Shown here one piece after another: positions 46,559-56,663 of a stretch of 64,000 nt of DNA. This stretch comes from Aquabacterium sp. J223 (GTDB taxonomy: Bacteria; Pseudomonadota; Gammaproteobacteria; Burkholderiales; Burkholderiaceae_C). Under the pieces are notes generated by a model. That model made no database searches. It was not told the origin of the DNA and saw only the letters and a program-made list of their open reading frames with translations. A program made the position numbers and the translations under genes. Within the stretch, counting starts at the first letter, position 1. The number at the start of each line of letters is the position of its first letter. Location: the NCBI RefSeq assembly GCF_024666615.1, contig NZ_CP088297.1, forward strand, positions 1,240,001 to 1,304,000, read 5' to 3'.

Positions 46559-47791
46559 GTGGTCTACACCGGCGGCAATCACGTGCGGCTGCTGGCCGGG
46601 GGCGACGAGCTGTTCCCGGCGATGCATGCGGCCATCGCCGCCGCCCGCCGCGAGGTCTGGCTGGTCACCTACATCTTCCACCACGACGAGGCGGCCCAGG
46701 CCATGGCGCAGGCGCTGCGCGAGGCGGCCGGGCGCGGCGTTCGCGTGGGCGTCGTGGTGGACGGCTTCGGCAGCCGCGGCAGCCTGGCGCAGCTGCAACG
46801 CTGGTGGGCCGGCTCGTCGGTGTCGCTGGCGGTGTTCCGGCCGCTCGACCGCTGGTGGGCGGTGCTGCAGCCGGGGCAGTTCCGGCGTCTGCACCACAAG
46901 CTGTGCGTGGTCGACGACGAGGTGGCCTTCGTCGGCGGCATCAACATCCTCGACGACCGTGTCGACGTGCGCCACGGCCGCGCCGATGCGCCGCGCCTGG
47001 ACTACGCCGTGCGCCTGGCCGGGCCGGTGGTGCTGCCCGTCGCGCACACCGCCCGCGCGCTGTGGTCGCGGGCAGCCCTGGGGCATGACTGGCGCGGCGA
47101 GCTGGCGGCGCTGGTCGGCAGCGCGGAGCCGGTCAAGGGTGCCGGCCGGCTGATGCGCAGCCTGCGCATCGCGCCGCCGGTGGAAGTGCTGCTGCCGGGG
47201 GTGCGCGACGGATCGCCGGTGCGGGCGGCCTTCGTGGTGCGCGACAACCTGCGCCACCGCGGCGCCATCGAGCACAGCCAGCTCGAGGCCTTCCGCCACG
47301 CCCGGCACAGCATCGACCTCGTCACGCCGTACTTCTACCCCGGCCAGCGCTTCCGCCGCGCGCTGCGCCAGGCCGCCCGCCGCGGCGTGCGCGTGCGCCT
47401 GCTGCTGCAGGGCAAGCTGGACTACCGCATCGCCGGGCTGGCGGCCACGGTGCTCTACGACGAACTGCTGCGTCAGGGGGTGGAGATCTACGAGTACACC
47501 CCGGCCTGGCTGCACGCCAAGGCGGCGGTGGTCGACGGCCGCTGGGTGACGGTCGGCAGCTCCAACATCGACCCGCTGTCGCTGCTGCTCAACCTGGAGG
47601 CCAACGTGGCGGTGGACGACGCCGGCTTCGCCGACGAACTGGGCCAGCGGCTGGCGCAGGCGCTGGCCCAGTCGCGACGGGTCGACCGCGCCGGGCCGTC
47701 GCGCGGCTGGTGGGGGGCGCTGCGGCGCGGGGTGGTGGCCTGGGGGGCCCTGATTTACCTGCGCATGGCGGGCATCACGCGGCCTTACTGA
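46559..47791 (+). CDS. clsB: Cardiolipin synthase B-like phospholipase D protein
   Basis: A 410-residue member of the phospholipase D superfamily with two HKD motifs: HHKLCVVDDEVAFVGG (about residues 119-134) and HAKAAVVDGRWVTVGSSN (about 319-336). ClsB-type enzymes make cardiolipin by phosphatidyl transfer. GTG 46559 is the first in-frame start codon and gives the normal N-terminus (YTGGNHVRLLAGGDELFPA). A better-placed ATG at 46479 would join this frame only if the run of seven C at 46486-46492 had eight. A C-terminal amphipathic or hydrophobic helix may bind the membrane. Confidence 0.88.
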   Translation: MVYTGGNHVRLLAGGDELFPAMHAAIAAARREVWLVTYIFHHDEAAQAMAQALREAAGRGVRVGVVVDGFGSRGSLAQLQRWWAGSSVSLAVFRPLDRWWAVLQPGQFRRLHHKLCVVDDEVAFVGGINILDDRVDVRHGRADAPRLDYAVRLAGPVVLPVAHTARALWSRAALGHDWRGELAALVGSAEPVKGAGRLMRSLRIAPPVEVLLPGVRDGSPVRAAFVVRDNLRHRGAIEHSQLEAFRHARHSIDLVTPYFYPGQRFRRALRQAARRGVRVRLLLQGKLDYRIAGLAATVLYDELLRQGVEIYEYTPAWLHAKAAVVDGRWVTVGSSNIDPLSLLLNLEANVAVDDAGFADELGQRLAQALAQSRRVDRAGPSRGWWGALRRGVVAWGALIYLRMAGITRPY

Positions 47792-48619
47792 GCCGCGCCG
47801 GCGGTCCGGTTCAGCGCGGCCGGTCGGCCGGCCGCTGGCCGCCGGAGGACGCGGAGGCCCGGGCAACGTGTTCCGCGGCCGGCCCCCGCTCGGCCGGCCG
47901 ACCAGGCCGAGTTCGCGCAAGGTGGACTTGAAGCGCCGCAGCGCGAAGGCGACGTCGCGCACCCCCGCCACGTTGTCGTACCACGCCAGCGCGTGGATGT
48001 CCGTGCGGGAAGGGCGCTGGTACCCCAGGTCCGGGCAGGCGTAGCGCGCCGGCTCCTCCGGGCGCACCGCGCGGTAGCAGGAGTACGCCCCGTCGACGTG
48101 CATCGGACCGCCCTCCGGGTGGCCCGGCGGCCGGGTCAGCATGGCGGCCAGGAAGTCGGCGATGGGGGCGGTGTCGCCCTGGATGCCGAGGAAGTGGGCG
48201 CCGATCAGCGGCACGTCGGGTGGCAGCGGCAGCAGGCCCTCGCCTTGCGGCAAGTTCGCGCTGTTGGCACCGTAGAAGAAGCGCCAGTTCCGGTCCGCCG
48301 CCAGCGCCTGGAACATCGACGGCGCCTGCGCCAGGAAGTCGCGCGAGAAGTTCAGGTCGTCCTCGAGGATGAGGATGCGCGACAGCCCCGCCGCGTCGCG
48401 CAGCACCCCCAGGTGGCTGAGGAAGCAGCCGTGTGTGCCCAGGGTGGGGAACCCGGCCGCGTCCGCCGGTCGCACCGCCTCGAACAGCTTCACCCGCGGG
48501 GACTGCAGGCTCAGCCCGACGGCCAGCAGCTGCTGCTCGATCTCCCGGCGCCGGTCGACGCGGAACGGCAGGTTGATGACGTAGATGCGATCGAACAGCG
48601 ACCAGTCGACGGCGGGCAT
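47785..48619 (-). CDS. Glycosyltransferase family 25 protein (LPS/EPS), frameshifted near its 3' end
   Basis: About 277 residues when corrected. FDRIYVINLPFRVDRRREIEQQL is the GT25 opening motif; HGCFLSHLGVLRDAAGLSRILILEDDLNFS carries the glycine-histidine and DD (metal) motifs. In the raw frame the ORF runs on antisense through clsB with no stop in a sensible place. Deleting one base from the C5 run at 47883-47887 (G on the coding strand) gives a stop at 47785, just past the clsB stop. Last gene of the leftward rfb operon; it likely adds galactose or another hexose to a glycan, donor unknown. Confidence 0.78.
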
Positions 48620-48667
48620 GGCGCCGCCGCGGCAAACGGCGCTCCTGCGCGCCGGCTCGCCATGGGG

Positions 48668-49936
48668 TCAGCGAGGGCGCTGCGTCTGCTTCAGCACCTG
48701 CCGGTAGATGTCCATTACCTGCGCCGCCTTGGCGTCCCAGGTGTAGCGGTCGGCGATGCGCTGCCGCGCCTGCACCGAGCGGCCGTTCAGCCGTTCCGCC
48801 GGCCGGTCCACGATGTCGGTCAACACCCGCCGGAAGCCGGTCACCACGTCCTCGCGGCGTCCGATCGGCACCTTGAAGCCCACCGCGTCGTCCACCAGTT
48901 CCGCCGGGCCAGCGTAGTCCGCCACCACCGGCACCACGCCGAGCGCCATCGCTTCCAGCACCACGCCGCCGCCGAACTCCCGCACGCTGGGGAACGGCAG
49001 GATGTGCGCCTGGCGGAGCACGTCCTGCACCTGGTCGTGCCGCACCCAGCCGTGCAGCGTCACCGCCGCCTGCAGGCCCTCGGTGGCCACCCAGGCCTGC
49101 AGGTCCGGCATCAGGGGCCCGTCGCCGACGATGTCCAGCCGCAGGCGGCCGTCGCGCAGCAGCGGGGCCGCTGCCTCCAGCAGCATGTCGGGCCCCTTGT
49201 AGGGCACCAGCCGGCCGATGAAGCAGCCCCGCACCGGCCCGCCGGTCCACGGTGCGGCCTGGCCGCTGAAGCGGGCGGGGTCGATGCCGTTCTCGGGCAG
49301 GTAGTGGCACCGGGACTGCAGCGCCTTCGGGAACTCGCTGGCGGTGTGCCGGGAGCCGGCGATCAGCGCGGCCGAGTGGCGCCAGGTCGCGCGCACGCCC
49401 GGCCGCCAGCGATAGGCCCCGCGCACATAGGACAGCCACTCGCGCTCCTGCCGCCGGGCGCTGTCGAACCCTGGCGGCCAGGGCACGCCGCCGTTCAGCG
49501 GCCCCATCACGAAGGGCACGCCCGCGGCGTGGCAGCGGGCGGCCAGGCTGCTCGCCGCCGTGGGCGTCAGCGGCGTGATGCGGTGGACCAGGTCGAAGCG
49601 GCGCGCCGTCACGTCGGCCTTGAAGCGCTGCCACACCAGTCGCTCGAAGTAGGGGTAGGACAGGCTGGCGATCGCCGTCTTCAGCGTCCAGCCGCCCTTC
49701 TTGCCGGCGATGGTCTCGGCGACGCGCCACAGCGGCGCCATCAGCGCCTCGGTGTCCAGGGCGGTGAAGTGCTCGCCTTCACGCCAGCCGGCGCGCAGCA
49801 GGGCGTCCCGGTTGCGCACCTGCGTCACGATGTGGGCGTCGGTGGCGCGCGCGATGGCCGACGCCATCGACCAGCCGACCAGCGGCACGCTCACCCACTC
49901 GGGGTTCGCCGCCTCGGCGATGAGCAGGACGCGCAT
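48668..49936 (-). CDS. Group-4 glycosyltransferase
   Basis: A 422-residue GT-B enzyme. The C-terminal half has GCFIGRLVPYKGPDMLLEAA, LDIVGDGPLMPDLQAW, LHGWVRHDQV and FGGGVVLEAMALGVVPVVADYAGPAELV with the E-x7-E donor site. The N-terminal half (RVLLIAEAANPEWVSVPLVGWSMASAIA) resembles acceptor domains of O-antigen transferases. It directly follows rfbC (six-base gap) and precedes the GT25 gene, so it may use dTDP-rhamnose made by the four upstream genes; donor use is inferred from position only. Confidence 0.88.
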   Translation of the reverse strand: MRVLLIAEAANPEWVSVPLVGWSMASAIARATDAHIVTQVRNRDALLRAGWREGEHFTALDTEALMAPLWRVAETIAGKKGGWTLKTAIASLSYPYFERLVWQRFKADVTARRFDLVHRITPLTPTAASSLAARCHAAGVPFVMGPLNGGVPWPPGFDSARRQEREWLSYVRGAYRWRPGVRATWRHSAALIAGSRHTASEFPKALQSRCHYLPENGIDPARFSGQAAPWTGGPVRGCFIGRLVPYKGPDMLLEAAAPLLRDGRLRLDIVGDGPLMPDLQAWVATEGLQAAVTLHGWVRHDQVQDVLRQAHILPFPSVREFGGGVVLEAMALGVVPVVADYAGPAELVDDAVGFKVPIGRREDVVTGFRRVLTDIVDRPAERLNGRSVQARQRIADRYTWDAKAAQVMDIYRQVLKQTQRPR

Positions 49937-49942
49937 GCGCCG

Positions 49943-50524
49943 CTACGCCGCTTGCAGCGTGGCCCGGCACGCCGCCAGCGACGGCGCCGCCGCGTCCTTG
50001 GGCGCCACCCGGTACGCGCTCAGCCCCTCCAGCGCCGGCCAGGCGATGCCGATGTCGCCATCGTCGAAGCGGATCGCGCCCTCGCAGTCCTTGGCGTAGA
50101 CGTCGGTGGTCTTGTAGAGGAAGTGGGTGTCGTCCTGCAGCGCAAGGAAGCCGTGGGCGAAGCCTTCGGGGATCCACAGTTGACGGCGGTTCTGCGCGTC
50201 CAGTTCGACGCCCACCCACTGCCCGAAGGTGGCGGACCCGGGTCGGATGTCCACCGCAACGTCGAAGGCCGCGCCTTGCACCACCCGCACCAGCTTGCCC
50301 TGCGCATGCGGCGCCCGCTGGAAGTGCAGGCCGCGCAGCACGCCGCGCTGCGAGCAGGAGTGGTTGTCCTGCACGAAGGGGCGAGGGGCGGGCAGGCCAA
50401 GCTCACCGAGGGCCGCGTGGAAACGCGGCTCGTTGAAGCTTTCCATGAACCAGCCGCGGTCGTCGGAGAAGACCGCGGGTTCGACGATGACGACGCCGTG
50501 CAGGCGGGTGGGGACGAGTTTCAT
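49943..50524 (-). CDS. rfbC: dTDP-4-dehydrorhamnose 3,5-epimerase RfbC
   Basis: The third enzyme of dTDP-L-rhamnose synthesis. The 193-residue cupin has the expected QDNHSCSQRGVLRGLHFQ stretch (with the catalytic His) and the second conserved motif IPEGFAHGFLALQDD. The C-terminal 20 residues are slightly longer than the shortest homologues. It follows rfbA by six bases in the same transcript. Confidence 0.97.
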   Translation of the reverse strand: MKLVPTRLHGVVIVEPAVFSDDRGWFMESFNEPRFHAALGELGLPAPRPFVQDNHSCSQRGVLRGLHFQRAPHAQGKLVRVVQGAAFDVAVDIRPGSATFGQWVGVELDAQNRRQLWIPEGFAHGFLALQDDTHFLYKTTDVYAKDCEGAIRFDDGDIGIAWPALEGLSAYRVAPKDAAAPSLAACRATLQAA

Positions 50525-50530
50525 TGGGGG

Positions 50531-51415
50531 TCAGAAGGTGCGGTCGTTCAGCACCTTCAGCAGGTACTGCCCGTAGCCGTTCTTGCGCATCGGTTCGGCC
50601 AGCGCCTGCAACTGGGCGGCGTCGATCCAGCCCGAACGGTAGGCGATCTCCTCCAGGCAGGCCACCTTCAGGCCCTGGCGCTTCTCCAGCGTCGCGATGA
50701 ACTGGCCGGCCTCCATCAGGCTGTCGTGGGTGCCGGTGTCCAGCCAGGCATAACCGCGGCCCATGATCTCCACCTGCAACTGGCCGGCGGCCAGGTAGCG
50801 GGCGTTGACGTCGGTGATCTCCAGCTCGCCGCGCGGGCTGGGCCGGATGTCGGCCGCGATGTCGCAGACCTGCCGGTCGTAGAAGTACAGCCCGGTCACC
50901 GCGTAGCTGCTCTTCGGCTGCGCCGGCTTCTCCTCGATGCTGACGGCGCGCTGCTCCTCGTCGAAGTCGACCACGCCGTAGCGCTCCGGGTCGTTCACGT
51001 GGTAGGCGAAGACGCTGGCGCCGTCGGGACGGCTGGCCGCGTTCTTCAGCAGGCCGGCGAAGTCGTGGCCGTAGAAGATGTTGTCGCCCAGCACCAGCGT
51101 GCTCGGCGCGCCGCCGATGAAGTCGCGGCCGAGGATGAAGGCCTGCGCCAGGCCGTCGGGGCTGGGCTGCACGCAGTAGCCGATGTTCATTCCCAGCCGG
51201 CTGCCGTCGCCCAGCAGCGCCTGGAAGCGCGGGGTGTCCTGCGGCGTGCTGATCACCAGCACGTCGCGGATGCCGGCCAGCATCAGCGTCGACAGCGGGT
51301 AGTACACCATGGGCTTGTCGTACACCGGCAGCAGCTGCTTGGACAGCGCCAGCGTGGCCGGGTGCAGCCGGGTGCCGGAGCCGCCGGCGAGGATGAGGCC
51401 CTTGCGTTGTGTCAT
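50531..51415 (-). CDS. rfbA: Glucose-1-phosphate thymidylyltransferase RfbA
   Basis: The first enzyme of the dTDP-rhamnose pathway. The 294-residue protein has the nucleotidyltransferase signature [28 protein letters not shown] and the conserved [10 protein letters not shown] and GLYFYD motifs. ATG 51415 was chosen because 23 residues upstream are not family-like. It lies 20 bases after rfbD and 6 before rfbC. Confidence 0.97.
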   Translation of the reverse strand: MTQRKGLILAGGSGTRLHPATLALSKQLLPVYDKPMVYYPLSTLMLAGIRDVLVISTPQDTPRFQALLGDGSRLGMNIGYCVQPSPDGLAQAFILGRDFIGGAPSTLVLGDNIFYGHDFAGLLKNAASRPDGASVFAYHVNDPERYGVVDFDEEQRAVSIEEKPAQPKSSYAVTGLYFYDRQVCDIAADIRPSPRGELEITDVNARYLAAGQLQVEIMGRGYAWLDTGTHDSLMEAGQFIATLEKRQGLKVACLEEIAYRSGWIDAAQLQALAEPMRKNGYGQYLLKVLNDRTF

Positions 51416-51435
51416 CGGTGTGCGTCTTCGTGGCT

Positions 51436-52332
51436 TCAGCGGTCCAGGACTTCGGTGAGCATGCGCTCGACCCCCACCTGCCATTCGGGCAGCGTCAGGC
51501 CGAAGCGCTGGCGCAGCCTGGCGGTGGACAGCCGCGAGTTCAGCGGTCGCCGCGCCGGGGTGGGGAAGGCGGTGGTGGGCACCGGCTCGATCGCGTCGAC
51601 CGCCGTCTTCAGCGCCAGGCCGCGGGCCTGCGCAAAGCCGATGACGAAGCGGGCGTAGCCGTGCCAGCTGGTCTGCCCGCCGGCCACCGCGTGGTAGGTG
51701 CCGGCCAGGGACGGGTCTCGGGAGGCGGCGCGCAAGGCATGCGCCGTGATGTCGGCCAGCAGGTCGGCGCCCGTGGGCGCGCCGATCTGGTCGTCGATGA
51801 CGGTCAACCGGTCGCGCTCGGCCGCCAGCCGCAGCATGGTCTTGGCGAAGTTGCCGCCGCGGGCGCCGTAGACCCAGCTGGTGCGGAAGATCAGGTGTCG
51901 GCAGCCGCTGGCCCGGATGGCGTCTTCGCCGTCGAGCTTGGTGCGGCCGTAGACGCTGAGCGGGCCGGTGGGCGCCTCCTCGTCGCGCGGCGCCTCGCCG
52001 CTGCCGTCGAAGACGTAGTCGGTGCTGTAGTGCACCAGCCAGGCGCCTAGCGCCGCCGCCTCACGGGCCAGCACGCCGGGCGCGGTGGCGTTGATCGCCT
52101 GCGCCAGCGCCGGTTCGCTCTCGGCCTTGTCCACCGCGGTGTGGGCCGCCGCATTGACGATGACGTCGGGCCGCACCGCCTGCACCGTGGCCGCGAGGCC
52201 CTCGGGGCGGCTGAAGTCGGCATGCCGCTCGGTGCTGTCGAAGTCCAGCGCGACCAACTCGCCCAGCGGTGCCAGCGAGCGCTGCAGCTCCCAGCCCACC
52301 TGCCCGCCCTTGCCCAGCAGCAGGATCCTCAT
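51436..52332 (-). CDS. rfbD: dTDP-4-dehydrorhamnose reductase RfbD
   Basis: Reduces dTDP-4-dehydro-rhamnose with NAD(P)H, the last step to dTDP-L-rhamnose. The 298-residue SDR begins with [17 protein letters not shown] (nucleotide-binding loop) and has the catalytic YGRTKLDGE (Tyr-x3-Lys) near residue 130. The start overlaps the rfbB stop by four bases (ATGA), so the two are translated together. Confidence 0.96.
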   Translation of the reverse strand: MRILLLGKGGQVGWELQRSLAPLGELVALDFDSTERHADFSRPEGLAATVQAVRPDVIVNAAAHTAVDKAESEPALAQAINATAPGVLAREAAALGAWLVHYSTDYVFDGSGEAPRDEEAPTGPLSVYGRTKLDGEDAIRASGCRHLIFRTSWVYGARGGNFAKTMLRLAAERDRLTVIDDQIGAPTGADLLADITAHALRAASRDPSLAGTYHAVAGGQTSWHGYARFVIGFAQARGLALKTAVDAIEPVPTTAFPTPARRPLNSRLSTARLRQRFGLTLPEWQVGVERMLTEVLDR

Positions 52333-53399
52333 GCGCGGCGCTCCGCGCCGTACTGCTGGCTGACCCAGTCGCGGTAGGCACCGCTCTGCACCTGCTGCAC
52401 CCAGTCGGTGTGGTCGAGGTACCAGCGCACGGTCTTGCGGATGCCGGTGTCGAAGGTCTCGGCCGGGCGCCAGCCCAGTTCACGCTCGACCTTGCGGGCG
52501 TCGATGGCGTAGCGACGGTCGTGGCCGGGCCGGTCCTTGACGTAGGTGATGAGCCGACGGTAGGAGCCGGCGGCATCGGGCTTCAACTCGTCGAGCAGGT
52601 CGCACACGGTGTGCACGATCTCGAGGTTGGTCTTCTCGTTCCAGCCGCCGATGTTGTAGGTCTCGCCCAGCCGGCCGCCGGCCAGCACCGCGCGGATGCC
52701 GCTGCAGTGGTCGCGCACGTACAGCCAGTCGCGCACGTTCTGGCCGTCGCCGTAGATCGGCAGCGGCTTGCCCGCCAGGGCGTTGACGATCATCAGCGGG
52801 ATCAGCTTCTCGGGGAAGTGAAACGGCCCGTAGTTGTTCGAGCAGTTGGTGGTGACCACCGGCAGCCCGTAGGTGTGGTGCCAGGCGCGCACCAGGTGGT
52901 CGCTCGCCGCCTTGCTGGCCGAGTAGGGGCTGTTCGGCTCGTACGGATGGTCTTCGGTGAAGGCCGGCGCGTCGGGCGCCAGGCTGCCGTAGACCTCGTC
53001 GGTGCTGACGTGGTGGAAGCGGAAGGCCTCGCGCTCCGCGCCCTGCAGGCCGCCCCAGTGGGCGCGCGCGCCTTCCAGCAGCGTGAAGGTGCCGGTGACG
53101 TTGGTGCGCATGAACTCCGCCGGGCCGCTGATGCTGCGGTCGACGTGGCTCTCGGCGGCGAAGTGCACGATGGCGCGCGGCCGGTGCTCGGCCAGCAGGC
53201 GGTCGACCAGCGCGCGGTCGCAGATGTCGCCGTGCACGAAGGTGTGGCGCGCGTCGCCCGCCAGCGCGGCCAGGTTGGCGCGGTTGCCGGCGTAGGTCAG
53301 GGCGTCGAGGTTGACCACCGGCTCGCCGACCTGCTCGACCCAGTCGAGCACGAAGTTGCTGCCGATGAAGCCGGCGCCGCCGGTCACGAGAATCGTCAT
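52329..53399 (-). CDS. rfbB: dTDP-glucose 4,6-dehydratase RfbB
   Basis: First gene of the leftward rhamnose operon: converts dTDP-glucose to dTDP-4-keto-6-deoxyglucose. The 356-residue extended SDR shows [16 protein letters not shown] at the N-terminus, [12 protein letters not shown]-type loop ([15 protein letters not shown]), and catalytic [12 protein letters not shown] (Tyr-x3-Lys). [13 protein letters not shown] is also standard. It diverges from the ligase-associated exonuclease gene. Confidence 0.97.
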   Translation of the reverse strand: MTILVTGGAGFIGSNFVLDWVEQVGEPVVNLDALTYAGNRANLAALAGDARHTFVHGDICDRALVDRLLAEHRPRAIVHFAAESHVDRSISGPAEFMRTNVTGTFTLLEGARAHWGGLQGAEREAFRFHHVSTDEVYGSLAPDAPAFTEDHPYEPNSPYSASKAASDHLVRAWHHTYGLPVVTTNCSNNYGPFHFPEKLIPLMIVNALAGKPLPIYGDGQNVRDWLYVRDHCSGIRAVLAGGRLGETYNIGGWNEKTNLEIVHTVCDLLDELKPDAAGSYRRLITYVKDRPGHDRRYAIDARKVERELGWRPAETFDTGIRKTVRWYLDHTDWVQQVQSGAYRDWVSQQYGAERRA

Positions 53400-53449
53400 G
53401 GGTGAAGTCGCCGTGGTCGCCCGGGCAGGGGGGTTGCCCGGCCGGGGCG

Positions 53450-53455
53450 ATCATA
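53450..53455 (-). promoter_or_regulatory. Candidate -10 box for the rfb operon
   Basis: On the minus strand the sequence reads TATGAT, about 50 bases before the rfbB ATG, in the 134-base divergent gap. The matching -35 position (CCGGTG) is poor. Confidence 0.35.
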
Positions 53456-53533
53456 GCGGCGGCCCCGTGCCGCACCGGGTCAACCCGGACCCTGTTTCGG
53501 GTGGTCGGCGCCGCCCTTTCACAATGGTCCGTG

Positions 53534-54625
53534 ATGTCCACAACGAATCCGACGACCGCGCCCGGGGACGACGACCTGGTGATCGAGCGGCCCGCCGGCC
53601 TGTACTGCCCGCCCGGCGACTTCTACATCGACCCCTGGCGGCCGGTGGACCGGGCGGTCATCACCCATGCCCACGCCGACCATGCCCGCACCGGGCATGC
53701 GCACTACCTGGCCAGCAACGACAGTGAAGGCGTGCTGCGGGCGCGGCTGGGCGAGCACATCGCGCTGCAGACGCTGCCCTACGGCGAGGTGATCGAGCAC
53801 CACGGCGTGCGCCTCAGCCTGCACCCGGCCGGCCATGTGCTGGGCTCGGCGCAGGTTCGGCTGGAACACCGGGGCCGGGTCTGGGTGCTGTCGGGGGACT
53901 ACTTCACCAGCGGCCACGACGACGATGTCAACCCCACGTGCCCGCCCTTCGAGCCGGTGCGCTGCGACTGCTTCGTCACCGAATCCACCTTCGGCCTGCC
54001 GCTGTACCGCTGGCGGCCGCAGGCCGAGCTGTTCGCCGAGGTCGACGCCTGGTGGCAGGCCAACGCCGAGGCCGGCCGGCCCAGCCTGCTGATGGGGTAC
54101 TCGTTCGGCAAGGCGCAGCGGCTGCTGGCCGGCGTCGACCCGTCGATCGGCCCGATCGCGGTCCATGGCGCGGTGGCGACGCTCAACGCCGCCTACCGTG
54201 CGGCCGGGGTGGCGCTGCCGGACACCGTCGCCGTCACCGAGCTGGACAAGGCCGCGCTGCGCCGCGCGCTGGTGGTCGCGCCGCCGTCGGTGCAGGGCAC
54301 GCCGTGGACGCGCCGCCTCGCCGACGCCCGCGACGCCTTCGCCAGCGGCTGGATGCAGCTGCGCGGCACCCGCCGCCGGCGCGGCGTGGACCGCGGCTTC
54401 GTGCTGTCCGACCACGCCGACTGGCCCGGCCTGCAGCGCGCCATCGCGGCCACCGGCGCCGAACGCGTCATCGTCACCCACGGCTACGAGGCGGTGATGG
54501 TGCGCTGGCTGCAGGAACGGGGCCTGCAGGCGGGCGCCTTCCACACCGAATTCGACGACGCGGCGCTGGACGTCGCCGAGGCGGCGCCCGACCCCGTTCC
54601 GAACCTCACAGAGGAGACCCCATGA
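53534..54625 (+). CDS. Ligase-associated DNA exonuclease (metallo-beta-lactamase/CPSF fold)
   Basis: A 363-residue MBL-fold nuclease of the ligase-associated type. VITHAHADHARTGH is the metal-binding HxHxDH motif, AGHVLGSAQVRL and VLSGDYF are further metal motifs, FVTESTFGLPLYRW is typical of the beta-CASP subgroup, and FVLSDHADWPGL closes the active site. Such genes pair with an ATP-dependent ligase and the Lhr helicase in DNA repair. ATG 53534 was chosen; a CACAAT box at 53520-53525 leaves almost no leader. It overlaps the peptidase gene as ATGA. Confidence 0.9.
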   Translation: MSTTNPTTAPGDDDLVIERPAGLYCPPGDFYIDPWRPVDRAVITHAHADHARTGHAHYLASNDSEGVLRARLGEHIALQTLPYGEVIEHHGVRLSLHPAGHVLGSAQVRLEHRGRVWVLSGDYFTSGHDDDVNPTCPPFEPVRCDCFVTESTFGLPLYRWRPQAELFAEVDAWWQANAEAGRPSLLMGYSFGKAQRLLAGVDPSIGPIAVHGAVATLNAAYRAAGVALPDTVAVTELDKAALRRALVVAPPSVQGTPWTRRLADARDAFASGWMQLRGTRRRRGVDRGFVLSDHADWPGLQRAIAATGAERVIVTHGYEAVMVRWLQERGLQAGAFHTEFDDAALDVAEAAPDPVPNLTEETP

Positions 54626-56652
54626 CCCGACGGTTGCCCGGCTGGCTGATGGCCGGGGTGGCGCTGTGCATCGGCGGCCTGGCGCAAGCGCAGGGTGCGC
54701 CGGCGCCGGCCCCTGCCACGTCCGCCCCCGGCTACCAGGGCCTCGGCGCGGACTCCGTGCCCGCCGAGGTGCTGGCCCGCTTCCGCCCGCCGCCGCTGCC
54801 GCCCGAGCTGTCGCGCCAGGTGCAGGCGCTGCTGGACGTGCGCTCGCCCGGCCTCGGCCGGCCCTCGCCCGACGGCCGGCGGCTGTACTTCGGCTGGCGC
54901 GTCACCGGGGTGGAGCAGGTGTGGCGGCTGGACGGGCCGCTGGCGTTCCCGCGGCAGATGACCGGCGGCGAGGACCGCACCACGCTGGCCGGCGTGTCGC
55001 CCGACGGCCGCTGGCTGGCCGTGCAGCGCGACCGCGGCGGCGCCGAGAACCCGGGCCTGTACCTGCAGCCGGCCGAGGGCGGGCCGCTGCGGCGGCTGCA
55101 GCACGTCGACCGGGTGCAGACCGTGTTCCAGGGCTTCTCGCGCGACGGCCGCCAGCTCTACTGGGCGGCCAACGACCTGCGCCCGGGCGACTACGCGCTG
55201 TACCGCCACGACATCGCCGCCGGCACCACCGAGCGCCTGCATGACGGCCGCGGCTACTGGCGCATCGCCGACATCGGCGACGGCGGGCGGCTGCTGCTGG
55301 TGCAGGCCACCGGCTCCATCGGCCGCGAGTGGTGGCTCTTCGACGAGGCCACCCGCGCGCTGCAGCCGCTGCTGGGGCAGGGCGAGCGGGTGGACTGGCG
55401 CATGGCCTTCGGCCCGCGGCCCGGCGAGTACTTCGTCGCCACGCCAAAGTTCGGCGACTGGCGGCGGCTGTACCGCTGGCGGCCGGGTGGTGAGTTCGAG
55501 CCGGTGCCCTTGCCGGCCGGCGACGGCCGGCAATCGGTCTCATCGAACGCGGACCGCTGGGACGTCGAGGACTTCGACATCGACCCCGCGCGCCGGCGGC
55601 TGTACGTCAGCCGCAACGAGGCCGGCTACACCCGCACCAGCGTGCTCGACGCCGGCACGCTGCAGCCCCTGCCGCTGCCCTGGCCGGCGGGTGCGGAGCA
55701 CCAGCTCGTCGGCGGCACCAGCCCGGACGGCCGGTTCGTCAGCCTGGCGGTGGGCCGCGCCGACCGGCCGCGCGAGGGCCATGTCTTCGACTGGCAGACC
55801 GGCCGGCTGACGCCGTGGACCGTGCCCTCGGCGCCCGAGGTCGACCTGTCGCGCTTCGTGCCGGCGGAGCTGGCCAGCTACCCGGCGCGCGACGGCACGG
55901 CCATTCCGATGGTGGTGCGCCGTCCGGCGGCCTGCCGCAGCCCGGCGCCCGGCCGCCCGCCCTGCCCGGTGATCGTCCACTTCCACGGCGGGCCCGAGGG
56001 CCAGAGCCGCCCCGGCTTCTCGCCCATCTGGCAGCTCTTCCTGGACGCCGGCTTCAGCGTGGTCGAGCCCAACGTGCGCGGCTCCACCGGCTACGGCCAG
56101 GCCTGGCTGGACGCCGACAACGGCGCCAGGCGGCTGCAGGTCATCACCGACATCGAGGACGCCGCCCAGCACCTGAAGACCGCCTGGGCGCACGAGGGCG
56201 TGGCGCCGAAGCTGGGGGTCTTCGGCGGCAGCTATGGCGGTTACGCGGCGCTGATGGCGATGACCCGTTTCGCCGGCGCCTACGACGCGGGGGCGTCGAG
56301 CGTGGGCATCGCCAACCTGCTGACCTTCCTCAACAACACCGCGCCCTACCGCCGCGCGCTGCGCACCAGCGAGTACGGCGACCCGGTGGCCGACCGCGAG
56401 GCGCTGGTGCAGCTGTCGCCCACCAGCTGGGTCCATCAACTGAAGGCGCCGCTGCTGCTGATCCAGGGCGCCAACGACCCCCGGGTGCCGGTGGGCGAGG
56501 CGCTGCTGATGCACGACGCCGCCCGCGCGCGCGGCGTGCCGCTGGAGCTGATGGTCTTCGCCGACGAGGGCCACGGCGCCTCGTCGCGTGCCAACCAGGC
56601 GCTGGAGTTCGGCCACCTGCTGCGCTTCTTCCGCCAGCACCTGCAGCCCTGA
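54622..56652 (+). CDS. S9-family prolyl oligopeptidase-like peptidase (secreted)
   Basis: A 676-residue protein with a signal peptide ending AQAQ, a beta-propeller domain (about 60-400) made of SPDGR-type blades, and an alpha/beta-hydrolase catalytic domain. The nucleophile Ser lies in GVFGGSYGGYAAL, the Asp in QGANDPRVPVG and the His in DEGHGASS. These features fit S9C/S9 peptidases acting in the periplasm on short peptides. It is translationally coupled (ATGA) to the exonuclease and stands between it and the ligase, an unusual position for a peptidase. Confidence 0.9.
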   Translation: MTRRLPGWLMAGVALCIGGLAQAQGAPAPAPATSAPGYQGLGADSVPAEVLARFRPPPLPPELSRQVQALLDVRSPGLGRPSPDGRRLYFGWRVTGVEQVWRLDGPLAFPRQMTGGEDRTTLAGVSPDGRWLAVQRDRGGAENPGLYLQPAEGGPLRRLQHVDRVQTVFQGFSRDGRQLYWAANDLRPGDYALYRHDIAAGTTERLHDGRGYWRIADIGDGGRLLLVQATGSIGREWWLFDEATRALQPLLGQGERVDWRMAFGPRPGEYFVATPKFGDWRRLYRWRPGGEFEPVPLPAGDGRQSVSSNADRWDVEDFDIDPARRRLYVSRNEAGYTRTSVLDAGTLQPLPLPWPAGAEHQLVGGTSPDGRFVSLAVGRADRPREGHVFDWQTGRLTPWTVPSAPEVDLSRFVPAELASYPARDGTAIPMVVRRPAACRSPAPGRPPCPVIVHFHGGPEGQSRPGFSPIWQLFLDAGFSVVEPNVRGSTGYGQAWLDADNGARRLQVITDIEDAAQHLKTAWAHEGVAPKLGVFGGSYGGYAALMAMTRFAGAYDAGASSVGIANLLTFLNNTAPYRRALRTSEYGDPVADREALVQLSPTSWVHQLKAPLLLIQGANDPRVPVGEALLMHDAARARGVPLELMVFADEGHGASSRANQALEFGHLLRFFRQHLQP

Positions 56653-56663
56653 GCGTCGCCCCG

